Program-made: the position numbers and the translations under genes
Shown: piece after piece, positions 17,521-27,217 of the stretch
How positions within the stretch are numbered: the first letter of the stretch is position 1
Layout of the letters: every line of letters begins with the position of its first letter
The notes under the pieces: model-generated
The model's input: the letters and a program-made list of their open reading frames with translations, nothing else
Database searches by the model: none
What the model was told of the DNA's origin: nothing
From: Flavobacteriales bacterium UBA7666
Lineage (GTDB): Bacteria > Bacteroidota > Bacteroidia > Flavobacteriales_D > Crocinitomicaceae
DNA length: 64,000 nt
Direction: 5' to 3'
Assembly: GCA_002483265.1 (NCBI GenBank)
Contig: DLHO01000022.1
Span: forward strand, 124,860 to 188,859

Positions 17521-20500
17521 ATGTTGAAAAACAGTACCATGAATTTTTCAAGGGTCATTTTGTGCTTTGCGCTTTTGATTCTTGGTTCGGGAAGTTTGTT
17601 TGGACAAGTCTCGGGAACAAAAACAATCCCTACCGACTATGCTACCTTTGCACTCTTTATTACCGACATCAACACAAACGGAATTGGTTCCGGGGGTGTT
17701 ACTTTAAACGTTCCTTCAGGTTATACCGAAACGGCACCAGCAGGAGGATTTACGATTACAGCTACAGGAACTGTGGCAAATCCAATTATTATTCAGGGAA
17801 TAGGTGGAGCACCTAAGCCAATTATCACTGCATCCGGTGCATTGACAGCTGGAAACCTGAATGACGGAATCATTAAGTTGATCGGTTCGGATTATGTGAC
17901 CATTTCAGGATTGGATTTGCGTGAAAATGCGGCAAATACAACAACTGCTGCTGGTACAAATAACATGACTGAGTGGGGGATTGCATTGCTTTATGCAACT
18001 GTTACAGATGGGGCACAGAATGTTATGTTGGACGGAAATACTATTTCCTTAGGAGCAACTTACCAAAATGCTTTTGGTATTTATGCAAATGCAACACATA
18101 GTGCTACAACTGTTACCACAAGTGCAACAGCAACAGGTGCAACAGGTGGTAACTCCGGTTTGACGATTGTTGGAAATACGATTACTAATGTAAATAACGG
18201 TATCGTAGTTGTTGGGCCTACAGCGGCGGCGGATATAAATGATGGAATCATTATCGGTACGTTAGCAAGCCCGAACAATATCACTTACGGTTTGACCGGA
18301 ACATTTTCTGGATTTGTCAATGTTTCAGGAACTGTAAATGGAATTCTAGTAAGAAACTCGAAAAATATAAACCTTGCTTACAATACTTTAACAAGTAATG
18401 GTACAGTAACTGCGGGTACGTTGAACGGAATTCAAATTCAGGCTTCTTCAAATACGCCAACTGGTGTGTTTACACAAAATGTAAATAACAATACAATCAA
18501 TATAAAATCCAATGTTGTTGGAGGTACTGTAAATGGAATTAACCAACCAAGTGGTTCGGCTTCCGCAACATCCATTTGTAACATCAATAACAATTCATTT
18601 ACAGGATTTGGTCATACCATCGCAGCTGCATCGGGAACCTTAACGATGATTAGTTCCGTGAGTACCCATTTAACGACCAATATTAATGGGAATACTTTTA
18701 ACAATTTAACTGTAAATACAACGGGGAGTGTCACTTTTATTGGGCATAGCTATACAATGCCTGCGAATGGGACAAAATCTGTTTCAAACAATGCTATAGT
18801 TACCGGATTCAATAAAACGGGTGCAGGAGGAACCGTTACATTTATGACTTCTGGGGCAAGTTCTCCAAATTCAGCAACGTGCAATTATTCCAATAATACA
18901 ATTACCAATGTTACTTTGACAGGAGCGACTACTTTTGTAGGTTTTTCTGATTCAGATGGATCAGGGTCTTCACCATCAAAAACCTTTAATGGGAATACTA
19001 TTGGTTCGATTACTGGTGGAACATCTTCAATAACAGGAATTACTGTATCATATTTGGGTGGGACTTCAAGTGTTTCATCTAACAACATATCAAATATTAC
19101 GGGACAAGCATCAATCACAGCAATCAATATAGGTAGCAGTTTCAATGGTGCAACAGTTGCTAATATTTCTGGAAACACTTTAACATCATTAATTTCTTCT
19201 GGTGCAGGAGCAGCTGTAACAGGAATTTCCTGTTCAAATACATCTCCTGTAATTAATATTTCAAATAACGATATTCATTCATTGTCTTCAACGGCTGCAA
19301 GTTTGGTTAGTGCTATTGGGATCTCATCTGCAACACAGACAAATTTGAATGCGAACCGTATTTATGCTTTGTCCAATTCCAATGTCGGAGGTACCGTATT
19401 CGGTGTTAGCGTTACAGGAGGTGCAAGCATTAATGTGTCTAATAATATTATTGGTGAACTTACTGCGCCGATTGCAAGCGGTACGGATGTGATTAGAGGA
19501 ATCAGTATTAGTGCTGGTACAACGGTTAACGTATATTATAATACCGTTCACTTAGCGGCATCAAGTTCAGATACAAACTTTGGAACAAGTGCAATTTTTG
19601 CAACTACTGCTCCGACTTTAAACTTGAACAATAATATCTTCTCCAATGCAAGTGCTGCAAATGGAACTGGGTTGGCAGCTGTGTATAGAAGAAGTACAAC
19701 AACACTTACTTCTTATGGTGCAGGATCTAACAGAAATGATTTTGTTGGCTCTACGATTTTTACAGATGGAACCAATACTGATGCTACATTTGGAGCTTAC
19801 CAAACTAGGGTTTCAGCACGAGATGTGAACTCAATTAATGAAGCACCAAACTTCCTTAGTACAGTAGGATCGAATGTGAATTTCCTTCATATCAATACAG
19901 CTTTGCCTACAGCAATTGAAAGTGGCGGTGCAAATATTGGAGGAATTACAATTGACTACGATAACCAGACTCGTCAAGGAAACGGCGGATATGTTGGAAC
20001 AGGTACTGCTCCTGATATGGGGGCTGATGAATTTGAATTGGCAGTTGTTAACTGTGCATCAGCTAGTGGAGGAACTATTTCTCCGGCTACTGCTTCAATT
20101 TGTGCAGGAGCTACTCGAACTATGACTGCAACAGGTGCAACGAATGAGAATGGAATTTCTTATCAATGGAAAGTTGCGACGGTTTCTGGTGGACCATATG
20201 CGAATGTAACAGGTGGTACTGGAGCAACATCAATAAGCTATACTACTGCTGCAATGACAGCTGGAACCTACTTTTTCGTAATGGAAGCTACTTGTTCATT
20301 TGGTCCTGTAACGGGTCTTTCAAATGAATTTACACTTGTTGTAAATGCTAATCCAACTATTTCAATTACTCCAGGTTCTGCTACTTACTGTACACCAGGT
20401 CCTGGTGTGAGTTTAACGGGTAATGGTGGTGTTACATACGGATGGTCACCATCAGCGGGATTGTCTGCTGCTACAGGTGCGTCGGTTACTGCAACTCCAT

Positions 20501-23500
20501 CGGCTACAACTACTTATACTGTATTGGGTGTAGATGGAAATGGATGTCAAAATACCGCCCAAACTACCATTACGGTTGCTCCAATTCCGGTTGTTTCAAG
20601 TGTGACTGCTACGCCAGCTGTGGTTTGTTTCGGAAATAACTCTCAGTTACAGGCAAATGCAACGGTAACAACACTGGCAAGAAATTACAGTTTCAGTACA
20701 AGTACTGGTGCTGTATTGGATCCAATGGTCGGTTCGACTCAGGTAATAAACGCTAGTAACGATGATACTCCGACCGCTGCATCAGCTCCAATTGGCTTCA
20801 CATTCAATTTCAATGGTGTAAACTATACGAATTACAGTGTTTCCCCAGATGGATGGATTTTACTTGGAAACGGTGCTGCAGCATCTGAATTTACTAATTC
20901 GGCAACCAGTACTGCGAATACTCCAAAAATTTATCCTTTCTGGGATGACCTTGCTACAGGTACAGATGGAAACGTTAAAGTATTGGTTTCTGGTACTGCA
21001 CCGAATAGAATTTTCATCGTACAATGGTTTTTAACTGTTCCTAGAAATACAACAGGTGCTGCAAATTCTACTTTTCAAGCTTGGTTATATGAATCAACGA
21101 ATGCAATTGAATTCCGATATGGAGCTATGGGGACACCTTCCTCTGGAACTATTTCATCAGGTTTGACTGCAAGTGCAACAAACTTTAATTCTACTACATT
21201 TTCAACGAATACTTCCAGTGGAATTACTGCAAATGATATTAACGCAATAGCTCCTGTAAGTGGTCGTATGTATGTATATACTCCTGCACCTCAGCCTTCT
21301 TACAGCTGGGCACCAGCAGGAAACTTAAGCAATGCTTCTATTGCAAACCCTATAGCAAATAATATTACAGGTCCTGTTTCTTACACAGTAACCACTACAT
21401 CTGGTTCATGTTCAGCATCCGGAAACGTTTCTTTAACAGTAAATCCTTTGCCATCTGCTGTAACGGCAACCAATTCAGCACAATGTGGTGCTCAGGTTCC
21501 AACTGCAAGTGTTACTTCAACAACAGGTGCACCAACTCCAACATTCCATTGGTATGATGCTCCAACAGGAGGAACATTGATGCAAAGCAGTACATCATCT
21601 ACTTATACATCTACCATTACGACAACAACTACATTCTATGTTTCTGAAGTAGATGGAGGTACAGGTTGTGAATCAAACAGAACACCGGTTACCGTAACCG
21701 TTTCTTCACCTGATGCAATATTAGCATCAGTTAATAATGCAACGATTTGTATCGGTTCTTCTATTGATTTGACTGTAGTCAATACAAGTGGTACTCCTTT
21801 TCAAAGCTATACTTATACTTGGACTAGTTTGGCAGGAAGTGGAGTTACTTCAACACCAGGAGCTATGATTACTGTTACACCAACACTACCGGGAACTTAT
21901 ACCTATAATGTGACTGGTGTTGATGGAGGATGTAGTGCAATTTCATCAGTAAGTGTAACTGTTGATCCATTTACAGTAGTTCTTTCTCCTGTAGACGTTA
22001 CTTGTAACGGATATAACAACGGAACATTTACGCAGGGTGCAGTAACATGTGGTACGGCTCCATACACTTATTCAATTGATGGAGGCGCATTTGTTGGAAC
22101 AATTCCAACGAATTTAACTCCTGGAACACATACAGTTGTAGTGATGAATTCATTAGGATTTACTTCTGCATCTCAGAACATTACAATTACGGAACCTGCA
22201 ACTACAATTAGTACTCCAACTGGTTCAGGAGCAACTGTTTGTCAAAATGCGTTGTCAGCAATGGTTTCAGGAGCATCAACAACCAATGTTATCGGAGCAC
22301 CTGTAACTGTAGTTATTCCATTTAATATTGCTTCCCAGCCTACTGAAGTAAGTGCAAATACGGTTCCAACCGTAGCGGCTTCTCCGAATGTTATTTCAAC
22401 AGCAGTGATGGCAGCATTACCTGCGGGTTCGGTTATTACAAGTGCAACATTGAATTATAACGGTATTCAGGCAACTGCGTCATCGTGGATGTCAGATGTT
22501 CGTCTTGGTTTAACAGGAGCGGCAACGCAGCCTTATACCGGAGGTACAGGATCAACAAATGCAGCAGGAACGTTCAATTATACAGCTTCGGTTACACCAG
22601 CTTCGGTTAACGTTGCTGGAGGAACAATCTCATTGCATTACTTTGATTTTTTCAACGACAATACTTCAGGTTCTGAATCTACATTCCCAACAGGAGCAGG
22701 TGTTGCAAATTTGACAATTACTTATACTCCGCCGGTTCCAGCAGCTATTTCCTGGTGGAATGCTTCTACAGGTGGTACGCAAATCGGAACGGGGTCTCCG
22801 TTCGAGACTGTTGGAACTTCTGTTCTTCCTAATACAAGCACACCGGGTGTTTACACGGTTTATGCTCAGGGAGAGTACAACAGTTGTTCAGGTGTGACAA
22901 GAACTCCTGTAACAGTTACTGTGAAGCCGATTTCGACTTCAACAACTACGGTTGCAGCTTGTGCTACTTACACATGGAACGGGACAACATACACAACTTC
23001 AGGGACATATACTCATACATTGGTAAACAGTGTTGGATGTGATTCAATTGCAACCTTGAACTTGACAATTAAGAATAATTCAGCTGCAACTGTAAACGTT
23101 TCGTCATGTATTACTTATACGTGGCCTATCAACACCACAACGTATACAACTTCAGGGACGCATACAGCTACGATTATGAACGCTGCTGGTTGTGACTCTG
23201 TGATTACATTGAACTTAACAATCAATCAACCGACAGCAGCTACTGTGAACCATGTTGCTTGTCAAACGTATACTTGGCCTATCAACGGTACAACATATGT
23301 TGCTTCAGGAACACATACAGCTACGATTCCAAATGCTGCAGGTTGTGATTCAGTAATTACATTGAACTTAACAATCGGTGGTCCTTCTGCATCATTGGTT
23401 CCGGTAACAAATTGCGGACCTTATGTATGGGCTCAAACAGGATTGACGTATAACACTTCAGGTGCTTACAATGACACGATTCCAAATATGTATGGATGTG

Positions 23501-24450
23501 ATTCAGTGATCACTTTGAGTTTGACAATCAATCAGCCAACAACAGCAACTGTTTTAGTAACAGAGTGTACATCTTACACATGGCCGCAAAACGGAACGAT
23601 GTATACTACTTCTGGTATGTACAACGATACAATTCCAAATGCAGTAGGTTGTGATTCGGTAGTAACATTGAATCTGACAATCAATCAGCCAACAACAGCA
23701 ACTGTTTTAGTAACAGAGTGTACATCTTACACATGGCCGCAAAATGGAACAATGTATACTACTTCTGGTATGTATAACGACACGATTGCAAATGCTGCAG
23801 GTTGTGATTCGATTATCACGTTGAATCTGACTATTAACAATGCAACTGCTTCTACGTTTACGGTTTCGACTTGTAGTCCAACTTATACATGGGCTCAAAA
23901 CGGAACGGTTTATAATGCAACAGGGTTGTATAACGATACGATTCCAAATGCTGCGGGATGTGATTCAGTTGTGACATTGAACTTGACAATCACACCGTTT
24001 GTTGCAATGGCAACGGATAATGGTAATGCGACGGTTACAGCTTCTACGGGTACAACTTACCAGTGGATTAACTGTACGACCAATGCTCCGATTGCAGGGG
24101 CAACTGCACAAACATTTGCTCCAACTGCAAATGGTACGTATGCAGCAGTAGTATCAAACGGAACATGTTCTGATACCACTAACTGTGTAACGATTGCGAA
24201 CGTTGGTATCAAAGAGCATATGATCTCTACGATTTCGGTTCATCCAAATCCAACTCACGATGTAGTAATCGTAACGATGGATGCTTCTTCTGCGATTGTT
24301 GAAGTAGTTGATGTTCAAGGGAAATTGATTCAGACAACTCAAATTAAGTCCGGAGATCAAGTTGATCTTAGTACTTACGAAAGAGGAGTTTATACATTAA
24401 GAATTAAAACAGAATCCGGTACTTCCATCGAAAGAATTGTGAAGAACTAA
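17521..24450 (+). CDS. Giant T9SS-exported beta-helix/Ig-repeat adhesin-like protein
   Basis: 2309 residues. A signal peptide is followed by a long right-handed parallel beta-helix region (about 110-790) with many N-x-I/V turns such as ISGNTLTSL and NINNNSF. Next come several Ig/PKD-like domains with paired cysteines (about 845-1800), then seven tandem repeats of ~51 residues (about 1803-2158) with the pattern C-x-x-YTW-x-x-NGT-x-Y-x-x-SG-x-x-x-x-x-I-x-N-x-x-GCDS-x-x-TLNLTI. It ends in a T9SS type A sorting domain (HPNPTHDVVIVTM...). A surface adhesin or biofilm protein is the likely role. Repeats 5 and 6 share an exact block of about 65 bp, which marks a recent duplication. Confidence 0.88.
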   Translation: MLKNSTMNFSRVILCFALLILGSGSLFGQVSGTKTIPTDYATFALFITDINTNGIGSGGVTLNVPSGYTETAPAGGFTITATGTVANPIIIQGIGGAPKPIITASGALTAGNLNDGIIKLIGSDYVTISGLDLRENAANTTTAAGTNNMTEWGIALLYATVTDGAQNVMLDGNTISLGATYQNAFGIYANATHSATTVTTSATATGATGGNSGLTIVGNTITNVNNGIVVVGPTAAADINDGIIIGTLASPNNITYGLTGTFSGFVNVSGTVNGILVRNSKNINLAYNTLTSNGTVTAGTLNGIQIQASSNTPTGVFTQNVNNNTINIKSNVVGGTVNGINQPSGSASATSICNINNNSFTGFGHTIAAASGTLTMISSVSTHLTTNINGNTFNNLTVNTTGSVTFIGHSYTMPANGTKSVSNNAIVTGFNKTGAGGTVTFMTSGASSPNSATCNYSNNTITNVTLTGATTFVGFSDSDGSGSSPSKTFNGNTIGSITGGTSSITGITVSYLGGTSSVSSNNISNITGQASITAINIGSSFNGATVANISGNTLTSLISSGAGAAVTGISCSNTSPVINISNNDIHSLSSTAASLVSAIGISSATQTNLNANRIYALSNSNVGGTVFGVSVTGGASINVSNNIIGELTAPIASGTDVIRGISISAGTTVNVYYNTVHLAASSSDTNFGTSAIFATTAPTLNLNNNIFSNASAANGTGLAAVYRRSTTTLTSYGAGSNRNDFVGSTIFTDGTNTDATFGAYQTRVSARDVNSINEAPNFLSTVGSNVNFLHINTALPTAIESGGANIGGITIDYDNQTRQGNGGYVGTGTAPDMGADEFELAVVNCASASGGTISPATASICAGATRTMTATGATNENGISYQWKVATVSGGPYANVTGGTGATSISYTTAAMTAGTYFFVMEATCSFGPVTGLSNEFTLVVNANPTISITPGSATYCTPGPGVSLTGNGGVTYGWSPSAGLSAATGASVTATPSATTTYTVLGVDGNGCQNTAQTTITVAPIPVVSSVTATPAVVCFGNNSQLQANATVTTLARNYSFSTSTGAVLDPMVGSTQVINASNDDTPTAASAPIGFTFNFNGVNYTNYSVSPDGWILLGNGAAASEFTNSATSTANTPKIYPFWDDLATGTDGNVKVLVSGTAPNRIFIVQWFLTVPRNTTGAANSTFQAWLYESTNAIEFRYGAMGTPSSGTISSGLTASATNFNSTTFSTNTSSGITANDINAIAPVSGRMYVYTPAPQPSYSWAPAGNLSNASIANPIANNITGPVSYTVTTTSGSCSASGNVSLTVNPLPSAVTATNSAQCGAQVPTASVTSTTGAPTPTFHWYDAPTGGTLMQSSTSSTYTSTITTTTTFYVSEVDGGTGCESNRTPVTVTVSSPDAILASVNNATICIGSSIDLTVVNTSGTPFQSYTYTWTSLAGSGVTSTPGAMITVTPTLPGTYTYNVTGVDGGCSAISSVSVTVDPFTVVLSPVDVTCNGYNNGTFTQGAVTCGTAPYTYSIDGGAFVGTIPTNLTPGTHTVVVMNSLGFTSASQNITITEPATTISTPTGSGATVCQNALSAMVSGASTTNVIGAPVTVVIPFNIASQPTEVSANTVPTVAASPNVISTAVMAALPAGSVITSATLNYNGIQATASSWMSDVRLGLTGAATQPYTGGTGSTNAAGTFNYTASVTPASVNVAGGTISLHYFDFFNDNTSGSESTFPTGAGVANLTITYTPPVPAAISWWNASTGGTQIGTGSPFETVGTSVLPNTSTPGVYTVYAQGEYNSCSGVTRTPVTVTVKPISTSTTTVAACATYTWNGTTYTTSGTYTHTLVNSVGCDSIATLNLTIKNNSAATVNVSSCITYTWPINTTTYTTSGTHTATIMNAAGCDSVITLNLTINQPTAATVNHVACQTYTWPINGTTYVASGTHTATIPNAAGCDSVITLNLTIGGPSASLVPVTNCGPYVWAQTGLTYNTSGAYNDTIPNMYGCDSVITLSLTINQPTTATVLVTECTSYTWPQNGTMYTTSGMYNDTIPNAVGCDSVVTLNLTINQPTTATVLVTECTSYTWPQNGTMYTTSGMYNDTIANAAGCDSIITLNLTINNATASTFTVSTCSPTYTWAQNGTVYNATGLYNDTIPNAAGCDSVVTLNLTITPFVAMATDNGNATVTASTGTTYQWINCTTNAPIAGATAQTFAPTANGTYAAVVSNGTCSDTTNCVTIANVGIKEHMISTISVHPNPTHDVVIVTMDASSAIVEVVDVQGKLIQTTQIKSGDQVDLSTYERGVYTLRIKTESGTSIERIVKN
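22930..23995 (+). repeat. Seven in-frame ~153-bp tandem coding repeats
   Basis: Seven copies of a 147-156 bp unit encode the Cys-containing YTW...GCDS...TLNLTI module. Copies 5 and 6 are 153 bp apart and identical from about 23525 to 23591, while the others have diverged. Two cysteines per unit suggest one disulfide per module. Confidence 0.85.
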
Positions 24451-24475
24451 GAGATCTGGTTTCTTTTAAAAAGTT

Positions 24476-24510
24476 AAAGCGGTCATTCGAAAGAGTGGCC
24501 GCTTTTTTTT
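24476..24510 (+). terminator. Intrinsic terminator of the giant adhesin gene
   Basis: The stem is AAAGCGGTC (24476-24484) with GGCCGCTTT (24497-24505), one wobble pair, followed by a run of eight T (24503-24510). Confidence 0.85.
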
Positions 24511-24582
24511 GTGAAATATGATCAATAAATACAATCGGTGAATAAACCTGCAATTCAGGATAGCCATTCAGTTTACCAAGCT

Positions 24583-24646
24583 CTATGTTTTTCATGTGTT
24601 CTATGTGGTTAGATGATAAAACCACATAGTTACATAGGTCACATAG
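24583..24646. repeat. Nested CTATGT/ACATAG inverted-repeat element
   Basis: A perfect 10-bp stem, CTATGTGGTT (24601-24610) with AACCACATAG (24620-24629), is flanked by a further CTATGT at 24583 and ACATAG at 24632 and 24641, giving a nested inverted structure. No coding potential is seen. It may be an intergenic repeat family. Confidence 0.55.
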
Positions 24647-24659
24647 TTGATAAAAGAAA

Positions 24660-24692
24660 AAAGGGCAATCCCGTATTCATGGAATGCCCTTT
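24660..24692 (-). terminator. Terminator of the cytoplasmic YceI gene
   Basis: The stem is AAAGGGCA (24660-24667) with TGCCCTTT (24685-24692). On the minus strand it is followed by a T-rich run, and it lies 21 bp beyond the YceI stop codon. Confidence 0.8.
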
Positions 24693-24713
24693 CATATTGT
24701 GTTGGTATTTTTA

Positions 24714-25229
24714 TTATCCTTTTACCAATTGGATCTCTCCGCGTAATTTTACGTCTTCTCCAACTAGTACACTACCTGTTTCCAATGCAGAGTTCCAAGT
24801 TAAACCGAAATCTTTACGGTTGATAGATGATTCGAAGCTGAATGCTGCTTTTTCATTTCCCCAAGGATCTTTTCCTTCACCGTGGAATTCGATATCCAAA
24901 GGAATGCGTTTTGTTATACCATGAAGTGAAAACTCCCCTTCAATTTTACCTGATTTCAATTCAGGAAGTTCTGCTTTAAAGGTAATTTGAGGGTGATTCT
25001 CAACGTCAAAGAAATCTCCGCTCTTCAAGTGTCCGTCGCGTTGTTCGTTGCGGGTATTTACAGAGTCAGTGTCAATATTAGCATTGATTACTACATTCTT
25101 GAATCCGTCTTCTGCTTCTACTGTTGCATCAACTTTGTCGAATGTTCCGGTTACTTTTGTAAACATCATGTGTTTTACGCTAAATCCTACTTCACTGTGA
25201 GAAGGGTCAATTGTCCATTTTGTTGTCAT
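24714..25229 (-). CDS. YceI-family protein without signal peptide
   Basis: 171 residues starting directly with the mature YceI fold (MTTKWTIDPSHSEVGFSVKHMM), so it is cytoplasmic, unlike the paralogue at 8894. Typical blocks are FKNVVINANIDTDSVNTRNEQRDGHLKSGDFFDVENHPQITF and INRKDFGLTWN. It is third in the minus-strand order pirin, nitroreductase, YceI, 60 bp after the nitroreductase gene, and is closed by a terminator. The family binds polyisoprenoid-like or amphipathic ligands. A role in redox or chemical stress is suggested only by the neighbours. Confidence 0.93.
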   Translation of the reverse strand: MTTKWTIDPSHSEVGFSVKHMMFTKVTGTFDKVDATVEAEDGFKNVVINANIDTDSVNTRNEQRDGHLKSGDFFDVENHPQITFKAELPELKSGKIEGEFSLHGITKRIPLDIEFHGEGKDPWGNEKAAFSFESSINRKDFGLTWNSALETGSVLVGEDVKLRGEIQLVKG

Positions 25230-25289
25230 AATCTTTGTGTTTTTGTTTGTTAATTTGTTATTGATCTGTTATTGAGTTGCTGACGCAGC

Positions 25290-25907
25290 TCATTTAATAG
25301 TTACTAATTGTTCTAAAGTCTTGCGGACTTTTTTGTGATGTTGTGTATGATCTTCATCCGAACGATAACCGAAGGTTAGAACCAAGACCGCGTGGTCATC
25401 TGTTAAACCTAAGATTTCGTCGTATTTCTCTTTTTGAAAGCCTTCCATCGGAGTGCTGTCAATTCCTAAAGTTGCGGCCATGACCAATCCGAATCCCAAT
25501 CCGATATATGCCTGTTTTGTATTCCAGGCAATCAGTTCTTCAGGACTCAGGTTCGACAAGGTGCCAACAATGTTTTCCTGAAATCGGTTCAGTCTTTCGC
25601 GTTCCAATTCCCGAACTTCAACAATGCGCTGCATGTATGAATCGATGTGCTGGTCCGCTACGCTGCGATTTACCGTGAAAACGACCAAATCTGAAGCATC
25701 TGTAACGGGAGACTGATCGAAGGCAGCAGTTCTCAGCTGTGCACGTAATTCCGGAGACTTTACATGGATCAACTTGAAAGGTTGCAAGCCGTAGGAAGTT
25801 GGCGCGCTGTTAATCGCTTCCAAAATTTCCTGCATATCCTCATTACTGATTTTCTTCGTCGGATCGTATTTCTGTGTGGCATACCGCCATGCTAAGGCAT
25901 TCTTCAT
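25290..25907 (-). CDS. NAD(P)H-dependent nitroreductase-family oxidoreductase
   Basis: 205 residues with the nitroreductase FMN fold. The N-terminal RYATQKYDPTKKISNEDMQEILEAINSAPTSYGLQPFKLIHV carries the R-(S/A)-x-(R/K)-x-(F/Y) and AP-S-x-x-LQPW-like FMN contacts; GFGLVMAATLGIDSTPMEGF and LTFGYRSDED follow. It is similar to NfsB/NfnB-type flavoproteins that reduce nitroaromatics, quinones or other electrophiles. It starts 10 bp after the pirin stop codon, so the two are in one operon. Confidence 0.92.
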   Translation of the reverse strand: MKNALAWRYATQKYDPTKKISNEDMQEILEAINSAPTSYGLQPFKLIHVKSPELRAQLRTAAFDQSPVTDASDLVVFTVNRSVADQHIDSYMQRIVEVRELERERLNRFQENIVGTLSNLSPEELIAWNTKQAYIGLGFGLVMAATLGIDSTPMEGFQKEKYDEILGLTDDHAVLVLTFGYRSDEDHTQHHKKVRKTLEQLVTIK

Positions 25908-25917
25908 TTCTCTTGTG

Positions 25918-26637
25918 TTACAATTTCACTTCCATTGGAACTTCCATGAGTAGGAGGGTAGCGTCTTTCGTGATGTGCAAAGTTACGGAGGAAGTTTCCA
26001 TTATTCCTAATGCGTCCCGACGATTTAATTGTTGACCGTCGATAACTGAGCTTCCTTCCACCTGCATCACATATAAGCCATTAGCTGGATTTTTCAATTC
26101 ATAGGTAACTGTTTTGTCCTCTGTGAATTTCCCCATGTGAAACCATGCGTCCTGATGGATCCAAACTCCAGCATCTTCTTTATTCGGTGAAAGGATTTGT
26201 ACGAATTCGTTCAAATGTTCATCTACTGCGATCTTTTGCTGGTCATAGCGCGGTTCCACATTGCGTTTGTTGGGAAACAACCAGATTTGGAATAATTTCA
26301 GGTCTTTATCCTCATTTGGATTAAATTCCGAATGTTGTACCCCTGTTCCTGCACTCATTACCTGGATTTCTCCTGCATTAATGGTTGCACTATTCCCCAT
26401 TGAGTCTTTATGTGCGATTGCTCCTTCTAACGGGATCGTAATGATCTCCATGTTATCGTGAGGGTGTGTTCCAAATCCCATCCCCGGTGAAACTGTGTCA
26501 TCATTTAAGACACGTAAGGTACCGAAGTTGACTCTTTCCGGGTTATACCAGGAAGCGAAGCTAAAAGAATGTTTTGCATTCAACCAACCGTGGTTGGCAT
26601 GACCTCTTGAGTTTTCTGAGTGGAAGATTGTTTTCAT
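25918..26637 (-). CDS. Pirin-family bicupin protein
   Basis: 239 residues. The start at 26637 gives MKTIFHSENSRGHANHGWLNAKHSFSFASWY, the usual pirin N-terminus, and is preceded by an AAGGAG-type sequence. The metal-site motifs are present: GTHPHDNMEIITIPLEGAIAHKDS (His, His, Glu) and GTGVQHSEFNP. Pirins include quercetinase-like dioxygenases and redox sensors. It is first in an operon with nitroreductase and YceI, under a TATCTTTG promoter next to a perfect TTACCATGGTAA palindrome. Confidence 0.93.
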   Translation of the reverse strand: MKTIFHSENSRGHANHGWLNAKHSFSFASWYNPERVNFGTLRVLNDDTVSPGMGFGTHPHDNMEIITIPLEGAIAHKDSMGNSATINAGEIQVMSAGTGVQHSEFNPNEDKDLKLFQIWLFPNKRNVEPRYDQQKIAVDEHLNEFVQILSPNKEDAGVWIHQDAWFHMGKFTEDKTVTYELKNPANGLYVMQVEGSSVIDGQQLNRRDALGIMETSSVTLHITKDATLLLMEVPMEVKL

Positions 26638-26671
26638 ATTTTGTTTCTCCTTTTTGGATTGTTTTATGAAG

Positions 26672-26709
26672 CAAAGATACAACAACTTTTAAATTAATTA
26701 CCATGGTAA
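26672..26709 (-). promoter_or_regulatory. Promoter and candidate operator of the pirin operon
   Basis: On the minus strand the -7 box is TATCTTTG (plus 26672-26679). About 19 nt upstream, over the -33 zone, is the perfect 12-bp palindrome TTACCATGGTAA (26698-26709). The position suits a repressor. The regulator is not in the neighbourhood. Confidence 0.55.
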
Positions 26710-26847
26710 ATAATATTTTATCGTTTTTTAAGAATTTCTTCATGTGAAAGAAGGAAGAAATGAGGGATGAATTGAATGAATAATCTTCTGATTTCTAGCA
26801 ATAATGGGAATTTGAAGAAATAAAAAACATTTTTTTTTCATCTTTTC

Positions 26848-26878
26848 CTTGTTAAAATGAAAATACAGTGTATCTTTG
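26848..26878 (+). promoter_or_regulatory. Bacteroidota-type promoter of tRNA-Asp
   Basis: CTTG at 26848-26851, a 19-nt spacer and TATCTTTG at 26871-26878 (consensus TAnnTTTG). It would start transcription near 26886, about 70 nt before the tRNA. Confidence 0.7.
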
Positions 26879-26954
26879 CAACGCTTTTAACGTAAAGCAT
26901 TACACAATTTCTTAATCAGGCTGTTGCTTGATTCGTGAAAGCGGAAAGAAAATT

Positions 26955-27028
26955 GGTTTGGTAGTTCAGTTGGTTAGAATACATGCCTGTCACGCATGGG
27001 GTCGCGGGTTCGAGTCCCGTCCAGACCG
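26955..27028 (+). tRNA. tRNA-Asp (GTC anticodon)
   Basis: A 74-nt cloverleaf without encoded CCA. The acceptor arms are GGTTTGG and CCAGACC (one T-G wobble), with discriminator G at 27028. The D arm region is TAGTTCAGTTGGTTAGA. The anticodon stem CATGC/GCATG encloses loop CTGTCAC with GTC. The T arm is CGGGTTCGAGTCCCG. The last 18 nt plus CT recur exactly at 51536-51555, so this gene looks like the attachment site of a genomic island. Confidence 0.96.
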
Positions 27029-27061
27029 CTAAAAAACGTTAGAAGAAAATAGCTTATATGG

Positions 27062-27115
27062 CTGTAAGCTTAGAAATCCTCAAGATGTATCAAATGTCTT
27101 GGGGATTTTGTCTTT
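27062..27115 (+). repeat. tRNA-Asp terminator region, copy 1 of an exact 54-bp direct repeat
   Basis: It contains a terminator hairpin, AAATCCTCAAGA with TCTTGGGGATTT around TGTATCAAATG, followed by a T-rich run. All 54 bases recur at 27643-27696, and a diverged copy (CAAGATGTATCAAATGT) is at 51609-51625. The adjoining ATTTTGTCTTTTATGGAAA (27105-27123) recurs at 53014-53032. Confidence 0.85.
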
Positions 27116-27217
27116 TATGGAAATTCATTTTCGTTGAAATCCAGATTGTTTACATTTGCTATTGGATCAACCTTAAAAATTGAAGGCCAGTTATAAACTT
27201 GAAACAAAAGAAACATC

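Noticed and set aside
18885..19178. 97-codon minus-strand frame inside the giant adhesin
   Set aside because: Low-complexity Pro/Val-rich translation opposite a repeat-rich coding region; no start context.
22930..23995. Repeat array as a mobile or CRISPR element
   Set aside because: The units are in frame and encode a conserved protein module.
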